Source: Nocardioidaceae bacterium (GTDB lineage Bacteria; Actinomycetota; Actinomycetes; Propionibacteriales; Nocardioidaceae). Taken from it: DNA of 64,000 bases. This document shows positions 26,140 through 34,847 of this stretch, in pieces. The notes beneath the pieces were generated by a model. It was given only the letters and a program-made list of their open reading frames with translations, was not told the DNA's origin and made no database searches. Position numbers and translations under genes: made by a program. The stretch is taken from positions 2,405,827 to 2,469,826 of the forward strand of contig CP076053.1 in NCBI GenBank assembly GCA_018672315.1, written 5' to 3'. Every line of letters begins with the position of its first letter. The stretch's first letter is position 1.

Positions 26140-26937
26140 GTGATCTGGCTGGTGCTGGCGATTCTCGCCGTGGTGCTCGTCGCTGCGTGGCTGTTGCGGC
26201 GGGCCAGGGTCGGCAGTGCCGGCGGTACGACGCCCGCGGTCGGACCGCTGGGTCGCGGCGCACCCTCGGACGACGAGCGCACGATCGGCAACCTGAGCTT
26301 CGTGGACGACGGCGACGACGGTCCCGTGCACCCGTGGATCTCCCGGCATCAGCTCGCCGGAGCCCCGTACGACCAGGAGCAGGAGCAGGAGCAGGACGAG
26401 ATCCTCACGGTCGAGATCGACGACGACGCCCAGGACGCTCAGGACGCCCGGGACGCTAGGGACGTCAGCGAGCACGCGGAGGAGGTCGTCGTCGAGATCG
26501 TCGAGGACGACACGCCCCGCGAGCCGGTCGAGGAGGCCGAGCCGGTCGAACCCGCCGAGCCCGCCGAGCCGGTCGAGGCGCCGTACGAGGCCACCGATGT
26601 CGCACAGCGAGCCACGCTCCCCGACGACGACGTGTGGAACCGCATCCTCGGCATCGCCCGCGGAGAGATCCCCGTGCCCGAGCCCGAGCCCGAGCCCGAG
26701 CCGGAGTCGGAGCCCGAACCGGAGCTCGAGATCGAGTGGACCCCTGAGGCCCCTGAGGCCCCTGAGACCCCCGCGTCGGACCTCGAGGCCTCAGCGGATG
26801 AACCTCCCCCGCCCATGACGGAGCCGCAGCAGCAGGCACAGGCCGCGGCCCGCGTACGCCGCTGCGGCCACTGCCGGCAGATCGGGCACGACCGCCGCAG
26901 CTGTCCCGAGCTCGTCGGGCCCGACCAGACCGACTGA
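26140..26937 (+). CDS. Membrane-anchored zinc-knuckle (CCHC) protein, paralogue 2
   Basis: A 265-residue paralogue of the preceding protein: N-terminal membrane helix (1-19), a long acidic region with Pro-Glu repeats (PEPEPEPEPE near 180-189), the shared box DDDVWNRILGIAR (162-174) and a C-terminal CCHC knuckle C242-x2-C245-x4-H250-x4-C255. The GTG at 26140 is chosen because GGAG lies five bases upstream and the resulting N-terminus matches paralogue 1; earlier in-frame starts at 26107 and 26125 exist. Outside helix, box and knuckle the two proteins have little identity, which points to selection on these three elements. Confidence 0.8.
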   Translation: MIWLVLAILAVVLVAAWLLRRARVGSAGGTTPAVGPLGRGAPSDDERTIGNLSFVDDGDDGPVHPWISRHQLAGAPYDQEQEQEQDEILTVEIDDDAQDAQDARDARDVSEHAEEVVVEIVEDDTPREPVEEAEPVEPAEPAEPVEAPYEATDVAQRATLPDDDVWNRILGIARGEIPVPEPEPEPEPESEPEPELEIEWTPEAPEAPETPASDLEASADEPPPPMTEPQQQAQAAARVRRCGHCRQIGHDRRSCPELVGPDQTD

Positions 26938-26991
26938 GGTCACACACCCGCAGGGGCGTGGAGGCCCGACACATCGGGCACGAGTCATGCC

Positions 26992-27858
26992 GTGACTGAC
27001 CAGGCGGACCAGCAGCAGGACGGACCCCTCATCGGTGTGACCGGCGCGACCGGTCGGCTCGGTGGCCGGGTCGCGTCCCTCCTCAGCGAGCGAGGCCTCC
27101 GTACGCGTCTGCTCGTGCGCGACGCCGACCGGGCGCCCGACCTGCCGCGTGCCGAGGTGGCCGTGGCGTCCTTCGAGGACACGGACGCGGTCGAGGAGGC
27201 GCTCGCCGGGGTCGACGTCGTCCTCATGGTCAGCGCCCACGAGGCGGAGGACCGTCTGGACGTGCACCGCGGGTTCATCGACGCCGCCGTGCGCGCGGGG
27301 GTGGGGCACCTGGTGTACACCTCGTTCGCCGGCGCGGCTCCGCACGCCGTGTTCACCTACGGCCGCACCCACCACGCCACCGAGCAGCACCTCATCGACA
27401 CGGGCATCGGCCACACGGTGCTGCGCAACAACTTCTACCTCGAGATCCTCCCCGACCTCGTCGTCGACAGCGAGCTCAAGGGACCGGCCGGCAAGGGGTG
27501 CGTCGCGGCCGTCTCGATCGAGGACGTCGCCGAGGCCGCGGTCGAGGTGCTCGTCGACCACGAGTCCCACGTCGGCGAGTGCTACGACCTCTGCGGTCCC
27601 GCCGCGCTCTCGCTGGAGGAGGTCGCGGCCCGACTCAGCGCCCTCGGTGACACCGTCACCTACGTCGAGGAGCCGCTGGAGGCCGCGTACGCCTGGCGCC
27701 GGGAGTCGGGCGCCCCGGAGTGGCAGGTCGAGGGCTGGGTCTCGACCTACACGGCCATCGCCGCCGGCGAGGTCGCCGGCGTGGGCACGGGCGTCCGCGC
27801 GCTCACCGGTCACCCGCCCCGCACCCTCGAGGAGGCCCTGGGCGGGTCCGCCGACTGA
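26992..27858 (+). CDS. NAD(P)-binding atypical SDR / NmrA-like oxidoreductase
   Basis: A 288-residue Rossmann-fold protein of the NmrA/quinone-oxidoreductase-like (QOR2, SDR_a) group. The dinucleotide-binding motif GVTGATGRLGGRV is at about 15-27, followed by LLVRD, the VLMVSAHE strand and HLVYTSFAGA. Members are NADPH-dependent quinone reductases or redox sensors. The catalytic Tyr-x3-Lys of classical SDRs is not present. Start GTG at 26992 gives a 12-residue polar tail before the fold. The downstream gene ppc follows after 91 bp. Confidence 0.85.
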   Translation: MTDQADQQQDGPLIGVTGATGRLGGRVASLLSERGLRTRLLVRDADRAPDLPRAEVAVASFEDTDAVEEALAGVDVVLMVSAHEAEDRLDVHRGFIDAAVRAGVGHLVYTSFAGAAPHAVFTYGRTHHATEQHLIDTGIGHTVLRNNFYLEILPDLVVDSELKGPAGKGCVAAVSIEDVAEAAVEVLVDHESHVGECYDLCGPAALSLEEVAARLSALGDTVTYVEEPLEAAYAWRRESGAPEWQVEGWVSTYTAIAAGEVAGVGTGVRALTGHPPRTLEEALGGSAD

Positions 27859-27949
27859 CCCACGGGTCGGGCGGGGACGGGTCGGCAGCCACAGACCGAC
27901 GCGCGAGGCGCGAGGGACGCGACGAGCGTCACGGCGATACCGTCGCGGG

Positions 27950-30661
27950 ATGGACACCGACCCGGGTGAGAACGCCACTGCCGCCGAGGACGTCGCCGCC
28001 GCGCTGCGAGGTGACATCCGGCTGGTGACCTCGATGCTGGGGGAGACGATCCGGCGTACGCACGGGGAGGACCTGCTCGACCTCGTCGAGCGTGTCCGCA
28101 ACGCCGCGAAGGACGACGAGCTCGACCTGCCGGAGCTCGACGTCGCGACCGCGACGACGCTGGCGCGTGCGTTCACCGGCTACTTCCACCTCGCGAACGT
28201 CACCGAGCAGGCGCACCGCGGACGTGCGCTGCTGCAGCAGCGCGCCGACGGGCAGGCCCCGCTGGCCCGGGCGGTGGGTCGCATCGCCGAGGCCGGCCTG
28301 GCGACCGAGGACGTCGCCGCCGTGGTCAGCCAGGTCGCCGTACGCTCCGTCTTCACCGCGCACCCCACGGAGGTGGCCCGGCGCACCACCCTCGACAAGC
28401 TGCGCCAGGTCGCCGCCCTCCTGGACCGACCCGTCGACCGTCGCCGCGACCGGGCGCTGCAGCGGGCCGTCGAGCTGCTGTGGCAGACCGACGAGCTGCG
28501 CGTGCAGCAGCCCGAACCCCTCGACGAGGCGCGCAACGGCGTCTACTACCTCGAGGGTCTGCTCGACGCGGCCGTGCTCGACGTCGTCGACGAGCTCGGC
28601 GACCACCTGCGCACCCTCGACGTCGAGCTGCCGCGCAGCGCCCATCCGATGCGGTTCGGGTCGTGGATGGGTGGCGACCGTGACGGCAATCCGTACGTCA
28701 CCCCCGAGGTGACCCGCGAGGTGCTCGCCCTGCAGGCCACCCACGGCCTGGGCCTCCTGCGCCGCAAGGTCGACACGCTCCGCCGCGACCTCTCGGTCAG
28801 CGAGCGCATCTCCGACGCCTCGACCGACCTGCGGGCCCGCACCGAGGAGATGCTCGAGTCATTGCCCGAGGTCGAGCCGCGCTACCGGCGCCTCAACGTC
28901 GAGGAGCCGTACCGGCTCTTCCTCACCTGCCTCGACGTGCGCCTGCGGCTGACCGCCGACCGGGTCCGCTCGCGCGCGGCTCACGAGCCGGGGCGTGACT
29001 ACCGCGACGACACCGAGCTGCTGGAGGACCTGCTGCTCCTGCACGCCTCCGTGCACACGCACCAGGGCCCCCTGGTCGCCGACGGGGACCTGCTGCGCCT
29101 GGTCCGCACCGTCGCGGCCGCCGGTTTCACCCTGGCCACCCTCGACGTGCGCGAGCACGCCGAGAAGCACCACCACGCCGTCGGTCAGCTGCTCGACCGG
29201 GCCGGCAGCACCGAGACGCCGTACGCCGAGCTCGACGCCGAGGGCCGCTACGCGCTGCTCACCGCCGAGCTCACGGTGCGTCGCCCGCTCTCGCCGCAGC
29301 CGCCGCCGCTGGACGAGGAGGGCGCCCGCACCGCCGCCGTCTTCGAGGTCGTCCGCGAGGCGCTCGACAGCTACGGCGAGCGCATCGTGGAGAGCTACAT
29401 CATGTCGATGACGCGCGACGCCGACGACGTGCTCGCAGCCGTCGTGCTGGCGCGCGAGGCCGGCCTCGTCGACCCGGTCGCGGGCACCGCCCGGATCGGG
29501 TTCGTGCCGCTGCTGGAGACCGTGGAGGAGCTGGAGAAGGCGGTGCCGATCCTCGACCGGCTCTTCTCCGACCCCTCCTACCGACGCCTGCTGACGGCGC
29601 GCGGCAACGTGCAGGAGGTCATGCTCGGCTACTCCGACTCCAACAAGTCCGGCGGCATCGCGACCTCGCAGTGGCTGATCCAGCGCGCCCAGCGGCGCAC
29701 GCGGGACCTCGCGGCCGAGCACGGCGTACGGCTGCGGTTCTTCCACGGTCGGGGCGGCTCCGTGGGACGTGGCGGGGGCCCGACGTACGACGCGATCATG
29801 GCGCTGCCGTACGGCACGGTCGACGGCGAGGTGAAGCTGACCGAGCAGGGCGAGGTGATCAGCGACAAGTACGCCCTGCCGGTGCTGGCGCGGGAGAACC
29901 TCGAGCTGCTCGTCGCCGGCACCCTGGAGGCCTCGCTGCTGCACCGCGAGGACCGTCGCAGCCCCGACCAGCGCGAGCGGTGGGACGCGCTGGCCGACCA
30001 CGTCTCGCGCGCCTCGCAGGAGCGCTACGACGAGCTCGTGGCGATCCCGGAGCTGACGGAGTACTTCCTCGCCTGCACCCCGGTCGACATGCTCGGCGCC
30101 CTGCACATCGGCTCCCGCCCCTCCTCCCGGCCCGGGCAGGACACCAGCCTCGACGGCCTGCGAGCCATCCCGTGGGTGTTCGGTTGGACCCAGTCACGCC
30201 AGATCATGCCCGGCTGGTTCGGGGTCGGCTCGGGGCTGGCCGCCGCGGCCGCCGACGGCTCCGCCGAGGAGCTCCGTGCGATGTACGAGGGCTGGCCGTG
30301 GTTCCGCACGTTCCTCGACAACGTGGCCATGACGCTGTTCAAGACCGACCTCGACATCGCCGAACGCTACGTACGCGTCCTCGCTCCCGCGCACACCCAC
30401 CACGTGCTCGAGGTCATCCGCGAGGAGTTCGCGACGACGCTCGAGCAGGTGCTCGCGGTGACCGGCGACGAGCAGCTGCTGCAGCGCGAGCCGGTGCTCC
30501 GTCAGACCCTGCAGGTGCGCGAGAACTACCTCGCGCCGCTGCACCTGCTGCAGGTGCAGCTGCTGCGCCGCTACCGGGACGGTGAGGACGACCCCGACCT
30601 CGAGCGTGCGCTGCTGCTGACGATCAACGGCATCGCGGCCGGCATGCGCAACACCGGCTGA
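27950..30661 (+). CDS. ppc: Phosphoenolpyruvate carboxylase
   Basis: Adds bicarbonate to phosphoenolpyruvate to give oxaloacetate, refilling the citric acid cycle. The 903 residues match the family length. The catalytic His138 is in VFTAHPTEV; SWMGGDRDGNP, GYSDSNKSGG and the FHGRGGSVGRGGGP loop follow; the C-terminus ends in the invariant MRNTG. ATG at 27950 is the first start consistent with the family; a longer open frame upstream is out of frame with the SDR gene and is shadow. Two fumarases are also in the window, but no operon link is seen. Confidence 0.97.
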   Translation: MDTDPGENATAAEDVAAALRGDIRLVTSMLGETIRRTHGEDLLDLVERVRNAAKDDELDLPELDVATATTLARAFTGYFHLANVTEQAHRGRALLQQRADGQAPLARAVGRIAEAGLATEDVAAVVSQVAVRSVFTAHPTEVARRTTLDKLRQVAALLDRPVDRRRDRALQRAVELLWQTDELRVQQPEPLDEARNGVYYLEGLLDAAVLDVVDELGDHLRTLDVELPRSAHPMRFGSWMGGDRDGNPYVTPEVTREVLALQATHGLGLLRRKVDTLRRDLSVSERISDASTDLRARTEEMLESLPEVEPRYRRLNVEEPYRLFLTCLDVRLRLTADRVRSRAAHEPGRDYRDDTELLEDLLLLHASVHTHQGPLVADGDLLRLVRTVAAAGFTLATLDVREHAEKHHHAVGQLLDRAGSTETPYAELDAEGRYALLTAELTVRRPLSPQPPPLDEEGARTAAVFEVVREALDSYGERIVESYIMSMTRDADDVLAAVVLAREAGLVDPVAGTARIGFVPLLETVEELEKAVPILDRLFSDPSYRRLLTARGNVQEVMLGYSDSNKSGGIATSQWLIQRAQRRTRDLAAEHGVRLRFFHGRGGSVGRGGGPTYDAIMALPYGTVDGEVKLTEQGEVISDKYALPVLARENLELLVAGTLEASLLHREDRRSPDQRERWDALADHVSRASQERYDELVAIPELTEYFLACTPVDMLGALHIGSRPSSRPGQDTSLDGLRAIPWVFGWTQSRQIMPGWFGVGSGLAAAAADGSAEELRAMYEGWPWFRTFLDNVAMTLFKTDLDIAERYVRVLAPAHTHHVLEVIREEFATTLEQVLAVTGDEQLLQREPVLRQTLQVRENYLAPLHLLQVQLLRRYRDGEDDPDLERALLLTINGIAAGMRNTG

Positions 30662-30679
30662 GGCTGCTACGGTCGCGGC

Positions 30680-30863
30680 AGACGAGAGGGAGTAGTCCCT
30701 GACAGTCGTGTCGACACACTGGTCCCGAGGCGTACGCGCCGCACGGACCCGGCACGGCAGGCCACCACCGGTCCTGGCGCTGATCCGAGCGCCGGTCCGC
30801 CGGGGGAGGCGGACGAGACTCTCGGCCAGACGACCAGTCGACCCCACACAGACTGGCCTGGCC
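30680..30863 (+). promoter_or_regulatory. Candidate manganese (yybP-ykoY) riboswitch with downstream hairpin
   Basis: The 262 bp between ppc and the GDT1/TMEM165 gene contain the two hallmark pieces of the Mn2+ riboswitch: GGGAGTAG (30688-30695) near the 5' end and GACGAGACTCTC (30812-30823) near the 3' end. They are joined by stem P1, CGAGAG (30683-30688) with CTCTCG (30819-30824). Immediately after is a 12-bp hairpin, GGCCAG...CCAGTC (30824-30839) with GACTGG-C-CTGGCC (30851-30863), that shares a base with P1 and could be the expression platform. The downstream gene family is a known target of this class. Confidence 0.72.
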
Positions 30864-30923
30864 GAGGTGTCCTCCCCGGTTGAGCCGGAGGTCGTCGCGG
30901 TCGGGCCTCGAGAGGATCCCCGC

Positions 30924-31502
30924 ATGGAAGCCTTCCTGATCAGCACCGGCGTCATCTTCCTCGCCGAGCTCGGCGACAAGTCCCAGCTCATGGCGATGAC
31001 CTTCGCGACCCGGTACCGCATCCGCGACGTGCTCATCGGCATCACCGCGGCCACCGCGATCGTGCACCTCGCCTCCGTCGCGATCGGAGGCCTGGTCGGC
31101 TCCGCGTTCGCCGACTACCAGGGCGTGATCAACGTGCTCGCCGGGCTCGCGTTCCTGGGCTTCGCCGCCTGGACCCTGCGCGGCGACGAGCTCACCGAGG
31201 AGGAGGCCAGCAAGGCCAAGCAGGCCACGGGCGCCGCGATCCTCGCCGTCGGCACGGCGTTCTTCCTCGCCGAGCTCGGCGACAAGACGATGCTCGCCAC
31301 GATCACCCTGGCCACGCGCGAGGGATGGCTCGGCACCTGGATCGGCTCCACCGTCGGCATGGTGGCCGCCGACGCCCTGGCCATCGCGGTCGGCGCGCTG
31401 CTGGGACGCAACCTGCCGGAGAAGGCCGTGCGCTACGGCGCCGCGGTGCTCTTCGCCCTCTTCGGCGTGCTCCTCGTGCTCGAAGGCGTCGGGGTCCTCT
31501 GA
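30924..31502 (+). CDS. TMEM165/GDT1 (UPF0016) family cation transporter
   Basis: A 192-residue integral membrane protein with two homologous halves of three helices. Each half carries the E-x-G-D-K-(S/T) motif: LAELGDKSQLMAM near 14-26 and LAELGDKTMLATI near 113-125. The family moves Mn2+ or Ca2+ against protons; bacterial members export manganese. The ATG at 30924 follows GAGAGGA. A candidate Mn2+ riboswitch lies directly upstream, which supports a manganese-export role induced by excess metal. It ends 7 bp before the convergent phosphoesterase gene. Confidence 0.92.
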   Translation: MEAFLISTGVIFLAELGDKSQLMAMTFATRYRIRDVLIGITAATAIVHLASVAIGGLVGSAFADYQGVINVLAGLAFLGFAAWTLRGDELTEEEASKAKQATGAAILAVGTAFFLAELGDKTMLATITLATREGWLGTWIGSTVGMVAADALAIAVGALLGRNLPEKAVRYGAAVLFALFGVLLVLEGVGVL

Positions 31503-31509
31503 CCCGGCG

Positions 31510-32412
31510 TCAGCGGCAGACGTCGGAGCCGCTGTCGCGTTCCCGGTCGTCGACGTCGACGAAGCGCCACGCGTACGCCCCGGGCTCCAGGTCCACCTCG
31601 AGCACGCCGAAGGTGTCGCCGACGCGTGTCTGCGACCCCGGTTGCGCCGTGTCGGAGAAGTCGTAGAGGGACTTGCCGCCGGTGCCCACGACGAAGCCGC
31701 GGAGACCCTCGTCCTCGGACGGACGCAGGTCCTCGTCCAGCGGAGCGAAGCGCTCGTACACGTGGTCGTGGCCCCACAGCGCCACGTCGGCGCCGCCGGT
31801 GACGGCGGCCTGCCACAGCGGCTCCACCGACGCGTCGGGGCCACCCTGGGAGGAGACCCGCGGGTGGTGCCAGGCGACGAGCTGGCACCGCCCGGGGTCT
31901 TCGGCCAGGCGCTCGGTGAGCCATGTCGCCTGGGCGTCGCAGTCGGCTCGGTCGCACGTGCCGTCGAGGAGGTAGACCCCCCAGCCGCCGAGGCGGTAGG
32001 CCGCCGGGACCTCCTCCTCGAAGGTCTCCCGCCAGCCCTCGAGGTCGCTGCGCCACTCGTGGTTGCCGGGGATCGTGAGCAGGCGGTCGGAGAAGCGCCC
32101 CCAGGAGTCCTCCCACGACGCCTCGAACTGCTCGGTCGTGGCGTCGGGGTACTGCAGGTCGCCGAGACCGAGCACGACGTCGGGGTCCAACCGGTCCGTC
32201 AGGTCGGCGGTCGCCTCGTGCCGGCACGTCGTCGCGGTCACGGGGGCGCCGGCCTCGCAGGCGATGTCGCCGACCGCGGCCAGTCGTACGGTCTGTGTCG
32301 GCTCCCCGAATCCTGCCGTGCCGGCCACAGGCTCGGAGGCCGAGCAGCCGGTCAGCGCGGCGAGGAGCGCGAGGACCGCGAGAGCGACCGCCGCCGTGGC
32401 GCGACGACGCAT
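31510..32412 (-). CDS. Secreted metallophosphoesterase lipoprotein
   Basis: A 300-residue calcineurin-like phosphoesterase. The N-terminus is a lipoprotein signal with lipobox LTGC (Cys23). Metal-site motifs appear in order: VGDIAC, GLGDLQYP, PGNHEW, WHHPR and GHDHVYERF. This order fits the purple-acid-phosphatase-like / alkaline phosphatase D-type group acting outside the membrane on phosphomonoesters or diesters. The ATG at 32412 overlaps the GTGAGG end of the rhodanese gene by a few bases of spacing, so gntR, rhodanese and this gene probably form one operon. Confidence 0.88.
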   Translation of the reverse strand: MRRRATAAVALAVLALLAALTGCSASEPVAGTAGFGEPTQTVRLAAVGDIACEAGAPVTATTCRHEATADLTDRLDPDVVLGLGDLQYPDATTEQFEASWEDSWGRFSDRLLTIPGNHEWRSDLEGWRETFEEEVPAAYRLGGWGVYLLDGTCDRADCDAQATWLTERLAEDPGRCQLVAWHHPRVSSQGGPDASVEPLWQAAVTGGADVALWGHDHVYERFAPLDEDLRPSEDEGLRGFVVGTGGKSLYDFSDTAQPGSQTRVGDTFGVLEVDLEPGAYAWRFVDVDDRERDSGSDVCR

Positions 32413-32414
32413 CC

Positions 32415-32762
32415 TCACATCACCGTCGGTGCATCGGCCTCGTGAGGACCGGAGGAGACCATCGGCAGGCCGGCGTCGGCCCAGGCGAGCATCCCGCCGG
32501 CCACGTTGACCACGTCGAAGCCGACCGGGGTCAGGGCCTGCACCACCTGTCCGGAGCGGTTGCCGGACCGGCAGATGACCAGGACCCGGTCCGAGGGCAG
32601 CTGCGAGACGTCGAAGCGGCTCGCCGGCATGTGCACGGCACCGGGCGCGTGCCCTGCGTCCCACTCGTGCTGCTCGCGCACGTCGAGCAGGGTGAGGCCG
32701 TCCTCGGCCGCGGAGTGGGCCGTGCGTACGTCGACGTCGGCGGGGTCGTGGGGCTGGTTCAT
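32415..32762 (-). CDS. Rhodanese-like sulfurtransferase
   Basis: A single-domain rhodanese of 115 residues. The persulfide Cys64 lies in VICRSGNRSGQ, and the CDC25-type loop has the six-residue active-site length of sulfurtransferases. The TLLDVREQHEWDAGHAPGAVHMP part is diagnostic. It transfers sulfane sulfur in the cytoplasm; the acceptor is unknown. The ATG at 32762 overlaps the gntR stop (ATGA) and is preceded by AGGAGG. It is the middle gene of the gntR-rhodanese-phosphoesterase unit. Confidence 0.92.
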   Translation of the reverse strand: MNQPHDPADVDVRTAHSAAEDGLTLLDVREQHEWDAGHAPGAVHMPASRFDVSQLPSDRVLVICRSGNRSGQVVQALTPVGFDVVNVAGGMLAWADAGLPMVSSGPHEADAPTVM

Positions 32763-33556
32763 GCGGTCCTCCTGGGGCGGGTGCGGCCGTCGAGGCTCAT
32801 CGTCATGGTCCCGGCGGCGACGTGGTCGGTCACGAGGCTGAAGCGGTCCCCGCGGACGAGGGTGTGGCGCCACTCCAGCGGCTGCCCCCGGAGCTCCCCG
32901 AGGCGGTCGATGGCCAGCGCGGCGGTGCGGCCGTCCAGGTCGAGGAGCATCTGCTCCGCGGGGGTGGGGACGACGGCGCGTACGGTCTCGCGGCCTCCGG
33001 TCAGGCGGACGCCGCACCGCCGCTCGAGCTCGTCGTAGAGCGAGGTGTCCCCGAAGTCCGCCCCGAGCAGCGGCGTCGCCACGGCGGCGGGCAGCCAGAC
33101 GCGGTCCAGGGCGAAGGGCTGGTCGTCGAGCAGGCGCAGCCGCTCCAGGTGCACCAGTGGGGTCGACTCCTCGAGGCCGAGCCGCGCGGCGACGGTGCCG
33201 TCGGCGAGGGGCTCGAGCCGACGGACGACGCTGCGCTGGGTGTGCCCGGAGTCGCGGGCGGCGGTGAAGAGGCTGTAGAGCGTGCCGCCGCCGGCCGTGA
33301 CCGCGGTGTCCGCGACGCGGCTCTGCCGACCGCGGCCGGCGTCGAGCAGGCCGGACTCCCTCAGCTGCCGCAGTGCCTGTCGGACGGTGTGCCGGGAGAC
33401 GGCGTACTGCTCGACGAGGGCCAGCTCGCCGGGGAAGCCGTCGGTGAACTCGCCGGTGCGGAGCCGCCGCTCGATGTCGGTCTGCACCTGGGACCACAGC
33501 GGACGGGAGCTGGACCGGTCGATCGCGTCGACGGGCGCGGGGCGGCGAGTCGTCAT
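32759..33556 (-). CDS. GntR family regulator with UTRA domain (HutC/PhnF type)
   Basis: A 265-residue transcriptional regulator. The GntR winged helix is at about 20-80 (LWSQVQTDIERRLRTGEF ... VSRHTVRQALRQLRESGLL) and the UTRA effector domain from about 95 to 255, ending in GDRFSLVTDHVAAGTMTMSL. The HutC/PhnF type senses small metabolites, including phosphonate or sugar phosphates. The ATG at 33556 follows GGAGGA. It is first in the operon with the rhodanese and phosphoesterase. A 12-bp perfect inverted repeat lies 27 bp upstream and is a candidate operator. Confidence 0.88.
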   Translation of the reverse strand: MTTRRPAPVDAIDRSSSRPLWSQVQTDIERRLRTGEFTDGFPGELALVEQYAVSRHTVRQALRQLRESGLLDAGRGRQSRVADTAVTAGGGTLYSLFTAARDSGHTQRSVVRRLEPLADGTVAARLGLEESTPLVHLERLRLLDDQPFALDRVWLPAAVATPLLGADFGDTSLYDELERRCGVRLTGGRETVRAVVPTPAEQMLLDLDGRTAALAIDRLGELRGQPLEWRHTLVRGDRFSLVTDHVAAGTMTMSLDGRTRPRRTA

Positions 33557-33582
33557 CGCTCCTCCGGCTGGCAAACGAGCGC

Positions 33583-33610
33583 GGTGGGGTGGTGCGGTCA
33601 CCACCCCACC
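33583..33610. promoter_or_regulatory. 12-bp perfect inverted repeat upstream of gntR (operator or terminator)
   Basis: GGTGGGGTGGTG (33583-33594), loop CGGT, CACCACCCCACC (33599-33610). It sits 27 bp upstream of the gntR start and 47 bp after the alcohol dehydrogenase stop on the same strand. Position fits either autoregulation by the GntR protein or termination of the dehydrogenase transcript. Confidence 0.6.
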
Positions 33611-33656
33611 GGAAGATGTCCGCTCGATCGTACGCGGGACGTCAGGTCGAGGGACC

Positions 33657-34724
33657 TCAGGCGCTCGGCGGGGCCTCGCCGAAGGTGGAGGTGTCGATCA
33701 CGGCCCGGTAGCGCACCGTGCCGTCGACGACCTTGTCGTAGTACTCGTCGGTCTTGTCCGCGTCGATCAGCTCGATCGTGGCGGTGATGCCGTGCTCGGC
33801 GCAGAAGTCGAGCATCTCCTGGGTCTCCGGGAGGCCGCCGACCATGGAGCCCGACAGCGAGCGCCGGTTCGGCAGCAGGGAGAAGGCCTGCACCGACAGG
33901 TCCTCCTCGGGTGCGCCGAGGTTGTGCATGACACCGCCGCGGCCGAGCAGGTTCATGTACTGGTCGAGGCCGATCGCCGAGCCGACGGTGTTGATGAGCA
34001 CGTCGAAGTGGCCGCGCAGCTGCTTGAAGACCGAGGCGTCCTCCTCGGTGGCGTAGTAGCTCGTCGCCCCGAAGGACAGCCCGTCCTCCTTCTTGTCGGA
34101 CGTGCGCGACAGGACGCTCACCTCCGCGCCCATGGCGGCCGCGATCTTGACGGCCACGTGGCCGAGTCCGCCCATGCCGATGACGCCGACCTTGGTGCCC
34201 TTGCCGACGTCGAGCGCCTTGAGCGGGTGGTAGGTGGTGATGCCCGCGCAGAGCAGGGGAGTGGTGGCGGCGAGGTCGACACCGTCGGGGATCTTCACGA
34301 CGAAGTGGTCGCGTACGACGACCTGGCGGGAGTAGCCGCCGTAGGTGATCTCGCCGTCCTTGCCCTTGTCGCTGTAGGTCTGCACGACGCCCCGGAGGCA
34401 GTACTGCTCCTCCCCGTCCTTGCAGGCCTCGCACTCCAGGCACGCGTCGACGAAGCAGCCCACGCCGACGGTGTCGCCGACCTGGTGAGCCGTGACCTGG
34501 TCACCGACCTCGACGACCTTCCCGATGATCTCGTGACCGGGGACCATGGGGAAGATGCCGCCGCCCCACTCGTCGCGGGCCTGGTGGATGTCGGAGTGGC
34601 AGATGCCGGCAAAGGCGATGTCGATGCGCACGTCGTCGGGGCGTACGTCGCGCCTCTCGACGGTGCCGCGCTCGAAGGCGGCGCCGGCCTCGGGGACGGT
34701 GAGGGTGGAGATGGTGGTGCTCAC
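33657..34724 (-). CDS. Zinc-dependent NAD(P)-dependent alcohol dehydrogenase (CAD/YahK type)
   Basis: A 355-residue medium-chain dehydrogenase that reduces aldehydes or oxidises alcohols. The catalytic zinc ligands are Cys42 (GICHSD) and His64/Glu65 (PGHE); the structural zinc cysteines are in CLECEACKDGEEQYC. The coenzyme loop GMGGLGH is near 187 and SRTSDKKED suggests NADP. The cinnamyl-alcohol-dehydrogenase-like group matches best. Start ATG 34724. It diverges from the histidine kinase gene; no regulator target relation is clear. Confidence 0.93.
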   Translation of the reverse strand: MSTTISTLTVPEAGAAFERGTVERRDVRPDDVRIDIAFAGICHSDIHQARDEWGGGIFPMVPGHEIIGKVVEVGDQVTAHQVGDTVGVGCFVDACLECEACKDGEEQYCLRGVVQTYSDKGKDGEITYGGYSRQVVVRDHFVVKIPDGVDLAATTPLLCAGITTYHPLKALDVGKGTKVGVIGMGGLGHVAVKIAAAMGAEVSVLSRTSDKKEDGLSFGATSYYATEEDASVFKQLRGHFDVLINTVGSAIGLDQYMNLLGRGGVMHNLGAPEEDLSVQAFSLLPNRRSLSGSMVGGLPETQEMLDFCAEHGITATIELIDADKTDEYYDKVVDGTVRYRAVIDTSTFGEAPPSA

Positions 34725-34847
34725 GCTGGACGCTCCTGGTGTCGATGTCGTTGACCGTTACACCACTTCCCGGGGTCGGTCGTGCCCAACCGTTGCGGTC
34801 CGCCACCAAGGCTTCCCGACCGGCCGGCGATCTGCTTGTCTGGACAC

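Noticed and set aside
30708-30923. N-terminal extension of the GDT1/TMEM165 protein by about 72 residues
   Set aside because: The frame is open, but the sequence is the candidate riboswitch; family members begin at the first helix, matching the ATG at 30924.
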